64,000 bases of DNA from Pseudomonas sp. LD120 (GTDB taxonomy: Bacteria > Pseudomonadota > Gammaproteobacteria > Pseudomonadales > Pseudomonadaceae), in contig NZ_WVHL01000005.1 of assembly GCF_009861525.1 (NCBI RefSeq), positions 1,116,001 to 1,180,000 of the forward strand, read 5' to 3'. Within the stretch, counting starts at the first letter, position 1, and every line of letters starts with the position of its first letter. The translations under genes and the position numbers were made by a program. The notes beneath the pieces were generated by a model, which had not been told where the DNA came from, did no database searches, and saw nothing but the letters and a program-made list of their open reading frames with translations. Positions 38,609 through 48,317 of this stretch are shown here, one piece after another.

Positions 38609-40639
38609 GTGAAGAGTTTGCTCTATCCCGCCGTCGCGCTGATGAACCGCCTGAGCTTCGGCATGAAGTTCAGCCTGATCAGCGTGCTGTTCTTTATCCC
38701 CATGCTGGTGACCAACTTCTATCTGGTGCGCGATTCTTACCGCGAATTCCAGGGTACTCAGGTCGAGCTGCAGAGTCTTGATCTGCTGGGCAGCAGCCTG
38801 ACCTTGCGCCGAGATCTGGAAACCCTCAATAACCTTGTGCAGATCAACGCCAGCCTTGGCCAGTCCGGCAAGGCGGGGGACCTGGAAAACAAGATTGTCG
38901 CCCAGGAGAAAGCCGTCCTCGAACGCCTGCAGGCGATGCAGGCCGTTGCCGTCGATCCGCAGCAGGTGGAAGTATTCAATGCCAAGCGCGACGAGCTGAT
39001 TGCAGCGTTCAAGGCTCAGCAAGCGGAGCGCTCACTGCTGAATAAAAGCGCACTGATCGGCAAGCTACTGGGCAGCGCGCAGTTGTTCAGTCAGATCATC
39101 GCCAGCCAATCGGGCCTGAGCCGCGATGGCCAGAGCGATATTCGCCAGCTCAGCGAACTGATCACCAGCATCACCCCCCAGATCACCCAGGCCTTGGGAG
39201 AAGGTCGGGCCCTGGGCGCTTCTTCCCTGGGCCAGGGCTTTCTCAACTCCTCATCCAGCACCCGTTTCGACGAGTTGCTGGTGCAGATCGAAAAACGCCA
39301 GGCCGAATACGCACTCAAGTTGCAGGACGCCCTGGGCTCCAGTCGCGCCGCTCACGATGCGCTGGACAGTCTGGCCAGCGCCAGCAAGAGCAGCCTCAAG
39401 CAGGCCAGCGATCTGTTCGAGGAGCAGGTGGTGATGGCCGACACACTGGACGCGCCCTGGCAGGGGTTCTATGACCAGGTCAGCGGCCTGATGGCACAGA
39501 CCTATCAACTCAACCAGGGCACCCTGAGGTTTCTCGATGTCGAGCTGCAAAAACGCCTGGCGCAGAACCGCAGCCACATGCTCTTGCTGGTGGTGGCTTT
39601 AGCCTTGGTATTTTTGTCGATCGTCTATTTGTACGGCGGTTTCTATGCTTCCACCCGCACCACCTTGCGCCGCCTCGGGGCGATGATGGACAAGGTGGCA
39701 GCGGGGGACATGACCGTCACCTTCGATGCGCAAAGCCGTGATGAGCTGGGCGAATTGGGCAGCGTGTTCAACGGCACGGTGCGCAAGATCCACGACTTGA
39801 TCGAGCGGGTCGGGCACACCGTCAGTGAAGTCGAGCGCCAGGCCGTGCAGGTGGAAAGCGTGTCGGCCCAAAGTAATCACGCGGTGGCCGGCCAGCGCAG
39901 CCAGATCGAACAGGTGGCCACGGCCATGAACCAGATGTCTGCGACCTCCCAGGAAGTGGCACGTAGCGCGGCGGCGGCGGTCAGCAGCGCCCACAGCGTC
40001 AACGACGAAACCGTCAGTGGGCGCGGTCTGGTGGAGTCCCAGCAGGGCAGCATTGTCCGGTTGGCCAGCGAGATCGATCAGTCAGTGTTGGTGATCAACC
40101 AACTGGCCAGCGACAGCCAGGCCATCAGCCGCGTGCTGGAAGTGATCAAGAGCATTGCCGAGCAGACCAACCTGCTGGCGCTCAACGCTGCCATCGAAGC
40201 GGCGCGCGCGGGTGAACAGGGGCGAGGCTTCGCGGTAGTGGCCGATGAAGTGCGGACCCTGGCCAAGCGCACCCAGCAGTCCACCGAGGAAATCGAAGAG
40301 ATGATCGACAAGCTTCACGGTGGCGTCAGCGCGGCGGTCAAGGCCATGGGCAGCAGTCACGCCATGGCCAACGGTACGGTCGATCAATCGGCGAAGGTCC
40401 AGCAGGCCCTGGAGAACATCCTCGGCGCGGTGGGCATGATCGTCGACCAGAACCAGCAGATCGCCGCCGCGGTGGAGCAACAGACGTCGGTGGCCCACGA
40501 CATCGACCAGAACATCGTCGAGATCAACCGTGCCGGTGAACGCACCGCCGAGGGCGCGCACCAGACCGAAGACGCCAGCCGTCAGTTGTCGGCTCAGGTG
40601 GTACAGCTCAAGCAGTTGATCGGTGCGTTCCAGGTCTGA
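38609..40639 (+). CDS. Methyl-accepting chemotaxis protein
   Basis: This encodes 676 residues. TM1 (about 19-42, FSLISVLFFIPMLVTNFYLV) is followed by a large helical periplasmic sensor (about 43-320) and TM2 (about 325-345, LLLVVALALVFLSIVYLYGGF). HAMP follows (about 348-400), then the signalling domain with tip EQTNLLALNAAIEAARAGEQGRGFAVVADEVRTLA near 520-555. It should control CheA; the ligand is unknown. There is no C-terminal CheR-tethering pentapeptide. GTG at 38609 behind AAGGGAG is used; the upstream ATG at 38549 would add a non-family N-terminus. Confidence 0.93.
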   Translation: MKSLLYPAVALMNRLSFGMKFSLISVLFFIPMLVTNFYLVRDSYREFQGTQVELQSLDLLGSSLTLRRDLETLNNLVQINASLGQSGKAGDLENKIVAQEKAVLERLQAMQAVAVDPQQVEVFNAKRDELIAAFKAQQAERSLLNKSALIGKLLGSAQLFSQIIASQSGLSRDGQSDIRQLSELITSITPQITQALGEGRALGASSLGQGFLNSSSSTRFDELLVQIEKRQAEYALKLQDALGSSRAAHDALDSLASASKSSLKQASDLFEEQVVMADTLDAPWQGFYDQVSGLMAQTYQLNQGTLRFLDVELQKRLAQNRSHMLLLVVALALVFLSIVYLYGGFYASTRTTLRRLGAMMDKVAAGDMTVTFDAQSRDELGELGSVFNGTVRKIHDLIERVGHTVSEVERQAVQVESVSAQSNHAVAGQRSQIEQVATAMNQMSATSQEVARSAAAAVSSAHSVNDETVSGRGLVESQQGSIVRLASEIDQSVLVINQLASDSQAISRVLEVIKSIAEQTNLLALNAAIEAARAGEQGRGFAVVADEVRTLAKRTQQSTEEIEEMIDKLHGGVSAAVKAMGSSHAMANGTVDQSAKVQQALENILGAVGMIVDQNQQIAAAVEQQTSVAHDIDQNIVEINRAGERTAEGAHQTEDASRQLSAQVVQLKQLIGAFQV

Positions 40640-40648
40640 GCGCGACGG

Positions 40649-41440
40649 CTACGGCGCGGCCCCGGGCCAGCCGAACAGTTGGCAGGCGTTGCGGGTGCTG
40701 GCGGCGGCCAGTTGTTCGGGGGAGATGTTGATGATCTGCGCCAGCGCGGCGCAGATGGCGGGCAAATGTTGTGGGCTGTTGCGTTGACCGGGAAACATGG
40801 CCGGCGCCATGTCCGGCGAGTCGGTTTCCAGTACCACTGACTCCAGGGGCAACCCGGCGATCACCTTGCGCAAGCGCAGGGCCTGGGGCCAGGTGGCAGC
40901 GCCGCCCAGGCCCAGCTTGAAGCCCAGCTTGAGGTACTCCCGGGCTTCTTCGCGGCTGCCGGCGAAGGCGTGGATGATGCCGCCGCGCTTGAGTTTGAAG
41001 CGCTTCAAGGTGGCGATCACCGCGGCGTGACTGCGACGCACGTGCAGCAGGGCGGGCAAGTGAAAGTCCGCCGCCAGCTGCAACTGAGCCTCGAACAGCG
41101 ATTGCTGGCGCTCACGGTCCAGATGCGCAAGAAAGTAGTCCAGGCCAATCTCGCCCACCGCGCATAGCTGTGGATGCCCCGCCAGCCGTGTCAGCCAATC
41201 TCCCAGAACCTTGAGATCCGTTGGTCGGTGATCGTCCAGGTACACCGGGTGCAGGCCGAAGGCCGCGTACAGTTGCGGATCGCCCTGCACCAGGTCCCAG
41301 ACCCGCTGCCAATTGGCCTGATAGACCCCCAATACCACCATTCGCGAGACGCCCCGGGCGCGGCTGTCCGCTAGCAGCGCCTCACGGTCGTCGTTGAAAT
41401 CCGCAAAATCCAGATGGGTGTGGCTGTCGATCAGCTCCAC
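40649..41440 (-). CDS. TatD family metal-dependent hydrolase
   Basis: This encodes 263 residues. The metal motif DSHTHLDF is at the N-terminus, followed by GLHPVYLDDH, AVGEIGLDYF, LPALLHVRRSHAAV and LETDSPDMAP, the TatD DNase/amidohydrolase set. TatD proteins are 3'-5' DNases or related hydrolases. The start is GTG at 41440 (VELIDSHTH); the longer frame runs into cra. It starts 4 bp after the cra stop, so the two are one operon. It is convergent with the chemoreceptor, 9 bp apart. Confidence 0.93.
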   Translation of the reverse strand: MELIDSHTHLDFADFNDDREALLADSRARGVSRMVVLGVYQANWQRVWDLVQGDPQLYAAFGLHPVYLDDHRPTDLKVLGDWLTRLAGHPQLCAVGEIGLDYFLAHLDRERQQSLFEAQLQLAADFHLPALLHVRRSHAAVIATLKRFKLKRGGIIHAFAGSREEAREYLKLGFKLGLGGAATWPQALRLRKVIAGLPLESVVLETDSPDMAPAMFPGQRNSPQHLPAICAALAQIINISPEQLAAASTRNACQLFGWPGAAP

Positions 41441-41444
41441 GGTG

Positions 41445-42440
41445 TCAATCCTGCCGGATACGCTGTTTGAAGGTCCGCGCGATGGCCTGGACGCCGGGTT
41501 GGTAATGGCCCTCTTCAATCGCTGCCAGGGCCAGTTGCAGGGCTTTTTCGGCAATCAGTCGATGCTGCTGGGCCATGGCGTTGACCGGCAGTGGCAAGAA
41601 GTCCAGCAGTTGGGTATCGCCGAAGGTGCCCAGGCGCAGCGGCCGGGATTTCAGCGGGAAGTCATGCAGCGCGTCGAACACGCCCTGCAGCAGCACATAG
41701 GAAGTGGTCACCAGGGCGTCCGGCAGATGGCCCAGGCGCTGCAGCAACTCCTCCATCAACTGCCGGCCGCATTCACGGCTGAAGGCTTCGCCATGCTCGA
41801 TCAGCACCTCACCGGCAAAGCCTTGCAGGGCCTGGCGGAAACCGGCGGCGCGCTCCTGGCTGATGCTCAGTTCCGGGCGCGCGCCGATCAGCACGATCTG
41901 CTTGGGCTCGGGCTCAAGCAGGCTCTGGGTCAGGTGCAGGCTGGCTTGCAGGTCGTCGCTGATCACCGAGCAGAACCGCTCGGACGGCATCACCCGGTCG
42001 ATGGCGATGATCGGCAGGCCCTGGGCCTGCAATTGCTCATAGCTGTCATCTTCCGCTGGCAGGCAGCTGGCGACGAACAGCGCATCGCAACGCCGCGCGC
42101 GAAACAGCTGGAGCAATTGCCGTTCGCTGTCCGGCGCATCGTCGGAGCTGGCGATCAGCAATTGATAGCCCCGGGCCCGGGCGCCTTGCTCCAACAGTTT
42201 GGCGATGCGCGCGTAACTGGGGTTTTCCAGATCCGGAAGAATGAACCCCAGGGTCCGGGTGTGCCGGCTGCGCAGACCGGCTGCCTGGGGATTGGGGGTA
42301 AAGCCGTGTTCTTCCACCACCGCGCGCACCCGTTCCACGGTGGCGTTGCTGATGCGTTGTTGTTCGGCCTTGCCGTTGATGACGTAACTGGCGGTGGTGA
42401 CGGACACACCGGCCAGGCGAGCGATATCACTGAGTTTCAA
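41445..42440 (-). CDS. cra: Catabolite repressor/activator Cra (FruR), LacI family
   Basis: This encodes 331 residues. The N-terminal LacI helix-turn-helix is MKLSDIARLAGVSVTTASYVINGKAEQQRIS, and a periplasmic-binding-protein-like effector domain follows. In P. putida Cra binds TTAAACGTTTCA and is released by fructose-1-phosphate. It is divergent from fruBKA with exactly that operator in the gap, so it should repress the fructose operon. It is in an operon with tatD. Confidence 0.96.
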   Translation of the reverse strand: MKLSDIARLAGVSVTTASYVINGKAEQQRISNATVERVRAVVEEHGFTPNPQAAGLRSRHTRTLGFILPDLENPSYARIAKLLEQGARARGYQLLIASSDDAPDSERQLLQLFRARRCDALFVASCLPAEDDSYEQLQAQGLPIIAIDRVMPSERFCSVISDDLQASLHLTQSLLEPEPKQIVLIGARPELSISQERAAGFRQALQGFAGEVLIEHGEAFSRECGRQLMEELLQRLGHLPDALVTTSYVLLQGVFDALHDFPLKSRPLRLGTFGDTQLLDFLPLPVNAMAQQHRLIAEKALQLALAAIEEGHYQPGVQAIARTFKQRIRQD

Positions 42441-42586
42441 CCCGGGATTTCCTTGTTTTTGGTGCTTGCCCCGACATTTTCGCCAATCCTACCTGATCTG
42501 GGCAGGCGACCAACGTCGGAAGCGGCAATCGACCAGAAGGACTTCAAGGCGCTGAGATTATCGAGTAACTTAGCAAACTTGCTAGA

Positions 42587-42598
42587 TTAAACGTTTCA
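42587..42598 (+). promoter_or_regulatory. Cra (FruR) operator
   Basis: TTAAACGTTTCA is an exact copy of the published Pseudomonas Cra consensus site, located 142 bp upstream of fruB in the divergent cra-fruB region. It should mediate repression relieved by fructose-1-phosphate, and possibly cra autoregulation. Confidence 0.9.
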
Positions 42599-42739
42599 GC
42601 CGGCGTATTTTTTCGGCAAAAGCACAAAGGTAAAAACGCCCTTGCCAGGTAACAGGTCCCGTTTGTGGCGGTAAAGACGCCTACGCTGTTTACTTAAAAC
42701 AATACCTAGCGCCGCCCCCCGCGCTAAATAGGAGAACGC

Positions 42740-45601
42740 ATGCTCGAGCTCACTGTAGAGCAGATATCCATGGGCCAAACGGCTGTGGATAAGTCTGCGG
42801 CGCTGCACTTGCTGGCCGATAAACTGGTGGCTGACGGCCTGGTGGCCGAGGGCTACCTGGCCGGCCTCAAGGCTCGCGAAGCCCAGGGTTCGACCTTTCT
42901 TGGCCAAGGCATCGCCATCCCCCACGGCACTCCGGAAACTCGCGATCAGGTGTTTGCCACCGGCGTGCGCCTGCTGCAGTTTCCCGACGGCGTGGACTGG
43001 GGCGACGGGCAGATCGTCTACCTGGCCATCGGCATCGCGGCCAAATCCGACGAGCACCTGCGCCTGCTGCAACTGCTGACCCGCGCTCTGGGGGAAACCG
43101 ACCTGGGCCAGGCCCTGCGCCGCGCCAGTACCCCGGAAGCCCTGCTCAAGCTGTTGCAGGGCGCGCCCCAGGAGCTGGCGCTGGACGCGCAGATGATCGG
43201 CCTCGGGGTGGCGGCGGAAGATTTCGAAGAACTGGTCTGGCGTGGCGCCCGTCTGCTGCGTCAGGCTGAATGCGTGAGCAACGGCTTTGCCGCGGTGCTG
43301 CAGCAGGTGGAGGCGCTGCCCCTGGGCGACGGTCTGTGGTGGTTGCACAGCGAGCAAACCGTGCTGCGCCCGGGGCTGGCGTTCGTCACCCCGGACAAAC
43401 CCATCCGCTACCTAGGCCAGCCCCTGAGCGGTCTGTTCTGCCTGGCCAGCCTGGGGGAGGCCCATCAAGCCCTGCTGGAACGCCTGTGTGCGCTGCTGAT
43501 CGAAGGCCGTGGCCAGGAATTGGGCCGCGCCACCAGCCGTCGCGCGGTGCTGGAGGTGCTCGGCGGTGAGTTGCCTGCGGACTGGCCCAGCGCCCGCATT
43601 GCCCTGGCCAATGCCCACGGCCTGCATGCGCGCCCGGCCAAGGAGCTGGCGCAGTTGGCGAAAAATTTCGAGGGCGAGATCCGCATCCGCATCGTCGATG
43701 GCGCGGCTTCGGCGGTCTCGGTGAAGAGCCTGAGCAAGCTGCTGAGCCTGGGTGCCCGACGTGGCCAGGTGCTGGAACTGATCGCCGAACCGAGCATTGC
43801 CGCCGATGCCTTGCCGGCGCTGCTGGCGGCCATCGAAGCTGGTCTGGGCGAAGCCGTCGAACCCCTGCCGGCGGCCAGCACCCCCCGGGAACAACCGCAA
43901 GAAGTCGTGGTGCCGCTCAGCGCCCCGGCTTCCGGCAGCCTGATCCAGGCCATCGCCGCCGCTCCCGGGATCGCCATCGGCCCGGCCCACATCCAGGTGC
44001 TGCAAGCCATCGACTACCCGCTGCGGGGCGAGTCCACCGCCATCGAGCGCCAGCGCCTGCAGCAGGCCCTGGCCGACGTGCGCCAGGACATCGACGGTTT
44101 GATCCAGCGCAGCCAGGCCAAGGCCATTCGCGAGATCTTCGTCACCCACCAGGAAATGCTCGACGACCCTGAGCTCACCGACGAGGTGGACACCCGCCTC
44201 AAACAGGGCGAAAGCGCGGAAGCGGCGTGGATGACCGTGATCGAAACCGCCGCCAAACAACAGGAAGCCCTGCAGGATGCCTTGCTCGCCGAACGCGCCG
44301 CCGACCTGCGGGACATCGGCCGCCGGGTGCTGGCGCAACTGTGCGGCATCGAAACCCCAGCCGAACCGGACCAGCCCTACATCCTGGTGATGGACGAAGT
44401 CGGTCCTTCGGACGTGGCGCGCCTCGATCCGACGCGCGTCGCTGGAATTCTCACCGCCCGCGGCGGCGCCACCGCCCACAGCGCCATTGTCGCCCGGGCC
44501 CTGGGCATTCCGGCCCTGGTGGGCGCCGGTGCCAGCGTGCTGCTGATCAAGTCCGGCACGCCCTTGCTGCTGGACGGCCAGCGTGGCCGCCTGCATGTCG
44601 ACGCCGATCGCCACACCCTGCAGCGGGCCGCCGAGGAACGTGATACCCGCGAACAACGCCTCAAGGCCGCCGCCGAGCAACGCCATCAACAGGCCCGCAC
44701 CACAGATGGTCACGCGGTGGAGGTGTTCGCCAACATCGGTGAAAGCGCCGGTGTCGCCGCCGCCGTGGAAAACGGCGCCGAAGGCATCGGCCTGCTGCGC
44801 ACCGAACTGATCTTCATGGCCCATCCCCAGGCCCCGGACGAAGCCACCCAGGAAGCCGAATACCGCCGCGTACTCGACGGCCTCGCCGGGCGTCCGCTGG
44901 TGGTGCGCACTTTGGATGTGGGCGGCGACAAACCGCTGCCCTACTGGCCGATCGCCAAGGAAGAAAACCCCTTCCTCGGCGTGCGCGGCATCCGCCTGAC
45001 CCTGCAGCGGCCACTGATCATGGAAGCGCAATTGCGCGCCCTGCTGCGCTCGGCGGACAACCGCCCGCTGCGGATCATGTTCCCCATGGTCGGCAGCGTC
45101 GAAGAATGGCGCCAGGCCCGGGACATGACCGAGCGCCTACGCCAGGAAATCCCGGTGGCCGACCTGCAACTGGGGATCATGATCGAAGTGCCATCCGCCG
45201 CCCTGCTGGCGCCGGTGCTGGCCAAGGAAGTGGACTTCTTCAGCGTCGGCACCAACGACCTGACCCAATACACCCTGGCCATCGACCGCGGCCACCCGAC
45301 GCTGTCGGCCCAGGCCGACGGCCTGCACCCGGCGGTGCTGCAACTGATCGACATCACCGTGCGCGCCGCCCATGCCCACGGCAAATGGGTCGGGGTCTGC
45401 GGCGAACTGGCGGCCGATCCGCTGGCGGTGCCGGTGCTGGTGGGCCTGGGGGTGGATGAACTCAGCGTCTCCGGACGCAGCATCGCCGAGGTCAAGGCGC
45501 GGATTCGCGAGCTCAGCCTGACCCAGGCGCAAACCCTTGCTCAACAGGCTTTGGCCGTCGGCAGCGCCCACGAAGTGCGTGCCCTAGTGGAGGCCATGTA
45601 A
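42740..45601 (+). CDS. fruB: Fructose PTS multiphosphoryl transfer protein (EIIA-HPr-EI)
   Basis: This encodes 953 residues. It is a triple fusion: EIIA-Fru with phosphorylated H62 (IAIPHGTP), HPr with GLHARPAKEL (His about 296), and enzyme I with GGATAHSAIVARALGIPALVG (His about 580) and the PEP-binding barrel (VGTNDLTQYTLAIDRGHP, then a Cys in VGVCGELAADP). It carries phosphate from PEP through all soluble steps to FruA, so no separate ptsH/ptsI is needed. AGGAG precedes the ATG at 42740; fruK overlaps by one base. Confidence 0.97.
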   Translation: MLELTVEQISMGQTAVDKSAALHLLADKLVADGLVAEGYLAGLKAREAQGSTFLGQGIAIPHGTPETRDQVFATGVRLLQFPDGVDWGDGQIVYLAIGIAAKSDEHLRLLQLLTRALGETDLGQALRRASTPEALLKLLQGAPQELALDAQMIGLGVAAEDFEELVWRGARLLRQAECVSNGFAAVLQQVEALPLGDGLWWLHSEQTVLRPGLAFVTPDKPIRYLGQPLSGLFCLASLGEAHQALLERLCALLIEGRGQELGRATSRRAVLEVLGGELPADWPSARIALANAHGLHARPAKELAQLAKNFEGEIRIRIVDGAASAVSVKSLSKLLSLGARRGQVLELIAEPSIAADALPALLAAIEAGLGEAVEPLPAASTPREQPQEVVVPLSAPASGSLIQAIAAAPGIAIGPAHIQVLQAIDYPLRGESTAIERQRLQQALADVRQDIDGLIQRSQAKAIREIFVTHQEMLDDPELTDEVDTRLKQGESAEAAWMTVIETAAKQQEALQDALLAERAADLRDIGRRVLAQLCGIETPAEPDQPYILVMDEVGPSDVARLDPTRVAGILTARGGATAHSAIVARALGIPALVGAGASVLLIKSGTPLLLDGQRGRLHVDADRHTLQRAAEERDTREQRLKAAAEQRHQQARTTDGHAVEVFANIGESAGVAAAVENGAEGIGLLRTELIFMAHPQAPDEATQEAEYRRVLDGLAGRPLVVRTLDVGGDKPLPYWPIAKEENPFLGVRGIRLTLQRPLIMEAQLRALLRSADNRPLRIMFPMVGSVEEWRQARDMTERLRQEIPVADLQLGIMIEVPSAALLAPVLAKEVDFFSVGTNDLTQYTLAIDRGHPTLSAQADGLHPAVLQLIDITVRAAHAHGKWVGVCGELAADPLAVPVLVGLGVDELSVSGRSIAEVKARIRELSLTQAQTLAQQALAVGSAHEVRALVEAM

Positions 45602-46542
45602 TGGCAAAGATTCTCACCCTGACCCTCAACCCGGCGCTGGACCTGACGGTGCAACTGGCCCGGCTGGAGGTTGGGGAAGTCAACCGCAGCAACGCCCTGC
45701 ACAGCCACGCGGCAGGCAAGGGCCTGAACGTGGCCCAGGTGCTGGCCGACCTCGGCCACCAACTGACCGTCAGCGGCTTTCTCGGGGAAAACAATCCACA
45801 GGCGTTTGACGCGCTGTTCGCCCAGCGCGGCTTTGTCGATGCCTTTATCCGCGTCCCCGGTGACACCCGCAGCAACATCAAGTTGGCCGAAGACGACGGG
45901 CGCATTACCGATATCAACGGCCTTGGGCCCGAGGTCAGCGAGCTGGCGCAACAGGCCTTGCTGGAGCGCCTGGAGCAGATCGCGCCCGGGCATGACGCGG
46001 TGGTGGTGGCCGGTAGCTTGCCGCGAGGGATCAGCCCCGAATGGTTCCAGGCGCTGTTGCTGCGCCTGAAAAGCCTGGGCCTGAAGGTCGCCCTCGACAC
46101 CAGCGGCGCCGCCTTGCGCGCCGGTCTGGTGGCTGGCCCTTGGTTGATCAAACCCAACACTGAGGAACTGGCGGACGTCCTCGGCAGCCCGGTGCTTGGC
46201 GTGGCGGTACAGGCCGAGGCGGCGCGTCTGCTGCACGGCCAAGGCGTCGAGCACGTGGTGATCTCCCATGGCGCCGAAGGGGTCAACTGGTTCAGCAGCG
46301 AGCGGTCCCTGCAAGCCTTGCCGCCCAAGGTCAGCGTGCTCAGCACCGTGGGCGCCGGCGACTCGCTGCTGGCGGGCATGCTCCATGGTCTGCTCGGCGC
46401 CCAGCCGTTCGAACAGACCCTGCGCACCGCCACCGCGATTGCCGCCATGGCCGTGACCCAGATCGGTTTCGGCATCAGCGACAGGGCCCAACTGGCCCGG
46501 CTGGAGCAGGGGGTGCGTGTGCATCCCCTCCTAGAACAATAA
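45601..46542 (+). CDS. fruK: 1-phosphofructokinase FruK
   Basis: This encodes 313 residues. It is a PfkB-fold kinase with TLNPALDLTVQLARLEVGEVNRSN, HAAGKGLNVAQVLADLG, and the anion hole/catalytic Asp STVGAGDSLLAGML near 255-270. It converts fructose-1-phosphate (the Cra inducer) to fructose-1,6-bisphosphate, thereby ending the induction signal. TAATG overlap with fruB at 45599-45603. Confidence 0.97.
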   Translation: MAKILTLTLNPALDLTVQLARLEVGEVNRSNALHSHAAGKGLNVAQVLADLGHQLTVSGFLGENNPQAFDALFAQRGFVDAFIRVPGDTRSNIKLAEDDGRITDINGLGPEVSELAQQALLERLEQIAPGHDAVVVAGSLPRGISPEWFQALLLRLKSLGLKVALDTSGAALRAGLVAGPWLIKPNTEELADVLGSPVLGVAVQAEAARLLHGQGVEHVVISHGAEGVNWFSSERSLQALPPKVSVLSTVGAGDSLLAGMLHGLLGAQPFEQTLRTATAIAAMAVTQIGFGISDRAQLARLEQGVRVHPLLEQ

Positions 46543-46553
46543 GAGGGTTGCGT

Positions 46554-48296
46554 ATGAAGTTAGCCATTGTTACCGCCTGCCCCAACGGCATGGTCACCAG
46601 CGTACTTTGCGCCCGCCTGCTGGACGCCGCGGCCCAGCGCCAGGGTTGGAGCACCAGCGTTGAAGTGCACGACGACGCGCACCCGGAACGCCAACTGTCA
46701 GCGGCCACGATTGAGGCCGCCGAATGGGTACTGGTGGTCAGCACCGGGCCTGTGGATATGTCGCGTTTTGTCGGCAAGCGGGTCTATCACAGCACCCCGG
46801 CCCAGGCTCTGCAGGACGTTGACGCCGTACTGCGTCGCGGCGCCGACGAGGCCCAGGTCCATGTCGCCACCGAAGCCAGTGCCGAGCCTGTGGTCGAGGC
46901 GGGCAAACCCGCGCCGCGCCTGGTGGCGATCACCGCCTGCCCGACTGGCGTGGCCCACACCTTCATGGCCGCCGAGGCCTTGCAGCAGACCGCCAAGCGC
47001 CTGGGCTACGACCTGCAAGTGGAAACCCAGGGCTCGGTGGGCGCCCGTAACCCGCTGAGCGCCGAAGCCATCGCCGCCGCCGACGTGGTGCTGCTGGCGG
47101 CGGACATCGAAGTGGCCACCGAGCGTTTTGCCGGCAAGCGCATCTACCGCTGCGGCACCGGCGTGGCCCTGAAGCAAGCCGAGGCGACCCTGAACAAGGC
47201 CCTGGCCGAGGGCCAGTTGGAGTCCACCGCGCCAGGCGCCCAGGCACCGGCCAAGCAGGAAAAGACCGGGGTCTACAAACACCTGCTGACCGGGGTGTCG
47301 TTCATGCTGCCGATGGTGGTGGCGGGCGGCCTGATGATTGCCCTGTCCTTCGTCTTCGGCATCACCGCCTTCAAAGAAGAGGGCACCCTGGCCGCGGCCC
47401 TGATGCAGATCGGCGGCGAGACCGCCTTCAAGTTGATGGTGCCGCTGCTGGCCGGTTACATCGCCTACTCCATCGCCGACCGGCCGGGGCTGGCGCCGGG
47501 GATGATCGGCGGCCTGCTCGCCAGCACCCTGGGCGCGGGTTTTATCGGCGGCATCGTCGCCGGGTTTCTGGCCGGTTATGCGGCCAAGGCGATCAGCCAA
47601 TATGTGCGACTGCCGCAAAGCCTGGAGGCGTTGAAACCGATCCTGATCATCCCGCTGCTGGCCAGTCTGTTTACCGGGCTGGTGATGATCTACGTGGTGG
47701 GCAGACCCGTGGCGGGCATGCTCGCGGCGCTGACCCACTTCCTCGACAGCATGGGCACCACCAACGCCATTCTGCTGGGGGTGCTGCTGGGCGCGATGAT
47801 GTGCGTCGACCTGGGCGGGCCGATCAACAAGGCGGCCTATGCGTTTTCGGTGGGGCTGCTGGCGTCCCAGAGTTATGCACCGATGGCCGCGACCATGGCC
47901 GCGGGCATGGTGCCGCCGATTGGCTTGGGGATTGCTACGTTTATTGCCCGGCGCAAATTTGCCCAGACCGAGCGTGAAGCCGGCAAGGCGGCGCTGGTGT
48001 TGGGGTTGTGCTTTATCTCCGAAGGGGCGATTCCGTTTGCCGCCAAAGATCCACTGCGGGTGATTCCGGCGAGCATTGCCGGTGGTGCTCTGACTGGGGC
48101 CTTGTCGATGTATTTCGGCTGCAAGCTGATGGCGCCCCATGGTGGCCTGTTTGTGATGTTGATTCCGAATGCCATCAATCATGCGCTGCTGTATTTGCTG
48201 GCGATTGTCGCGGGGAGTTTGCTGACGGCGGTGGTGTATGCGCTGGTGAAGCGGCCCGAGGCGGTGGAGCTGGCTCTGCAACCCGCGTCTTCGTAG
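46554..48296 (+). CDS. fruA: Fructose-specific PTS permease EIIBC
   Basis: This encodes 580 residues. The degenerate EIIB' domain (1-100, TACPNG with C9) is followed by the active EIIB domain with TACPTGVAHTFMAAEAL (Cys about 129), then EIIC with about eight to ten helices from about 245 to 560 and the GGP loop in DLGGPINKAAYAF. It imports fructose as fructose-1-phosphate. The ATG at 46554 has AAGAGGG 6 nt upstream. The TAG stop (48294-48296) lies inside the GTAGGAGC start of a REP element. Confidence 0.96.
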   Translation: MKLAIVTACPNGMVTSVLCARLLDAAAQRQGWSTSVEVHDDAHPERQLSAATIEAAEWVLVVSTGPVDMSRFVGKRVYHSTPAQALQDVDAVLRRGADEAQVHVATEASAEPVVEAGKPAPRLVAITACPTGVAHTFMAAEALQQTAKRLGYDLQVETQGSVGARNPLSAEAIAAADVVLLAADIEVATERFAGKRIYRCGTGVALKQAEATLNKALAEGQLESTAPGAQAPAKQEKTGVYKHLLTGVSFMLPMVVAGGLMIALSFVFGITAFKEEGTLAAALMQIGGETAFKLMVPLLAGYIAYSIADRPGLAPGMIGGLLASTLGAGFIGGIVAGFLAGYAAKAISQYVRLPQSLEALKPILIIPLLASLFTGLVMIYVVGRPVAGMLAALTHFLDSMGTTNAILLGVLLGAMMCVDLGGPINKAAYAFSVGLLASQSYAPMAATMAAGMVPPIGLGIATFIARRKFAQTEREAGKAALVLGLCFISEGAIPFAAKDPLRVIPASIAGGALTGALSMYFGCKLMAPHGGLFVMLIPNAINHALLYLLAIVAGSLLTAVVYALVKRPEAVELALQPASS

Positions 48297-48317
48297 GAGC
48301 CGGCTTGCCGGCGAAGG
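48291..48317. repeat. REP element overlapping the fruA stop
   Basis: GTAGGAGCCGGCTTGCCGGC followed by GAAGG is a typical Pseudomonas REP core with the GCCGGC/GCCGGC palindrome. The same core recurs at 52386 and 52492 and, inverted and diverged, near 52446. It supplies the fruA stop codon. Confidence 0.85.

Noticed and set aside
43412..45031. 539-codon antisense frame over fruB
   Set aside because: Gly/His/Gln-rich shadow of fruB with no ribosome site or family motif.
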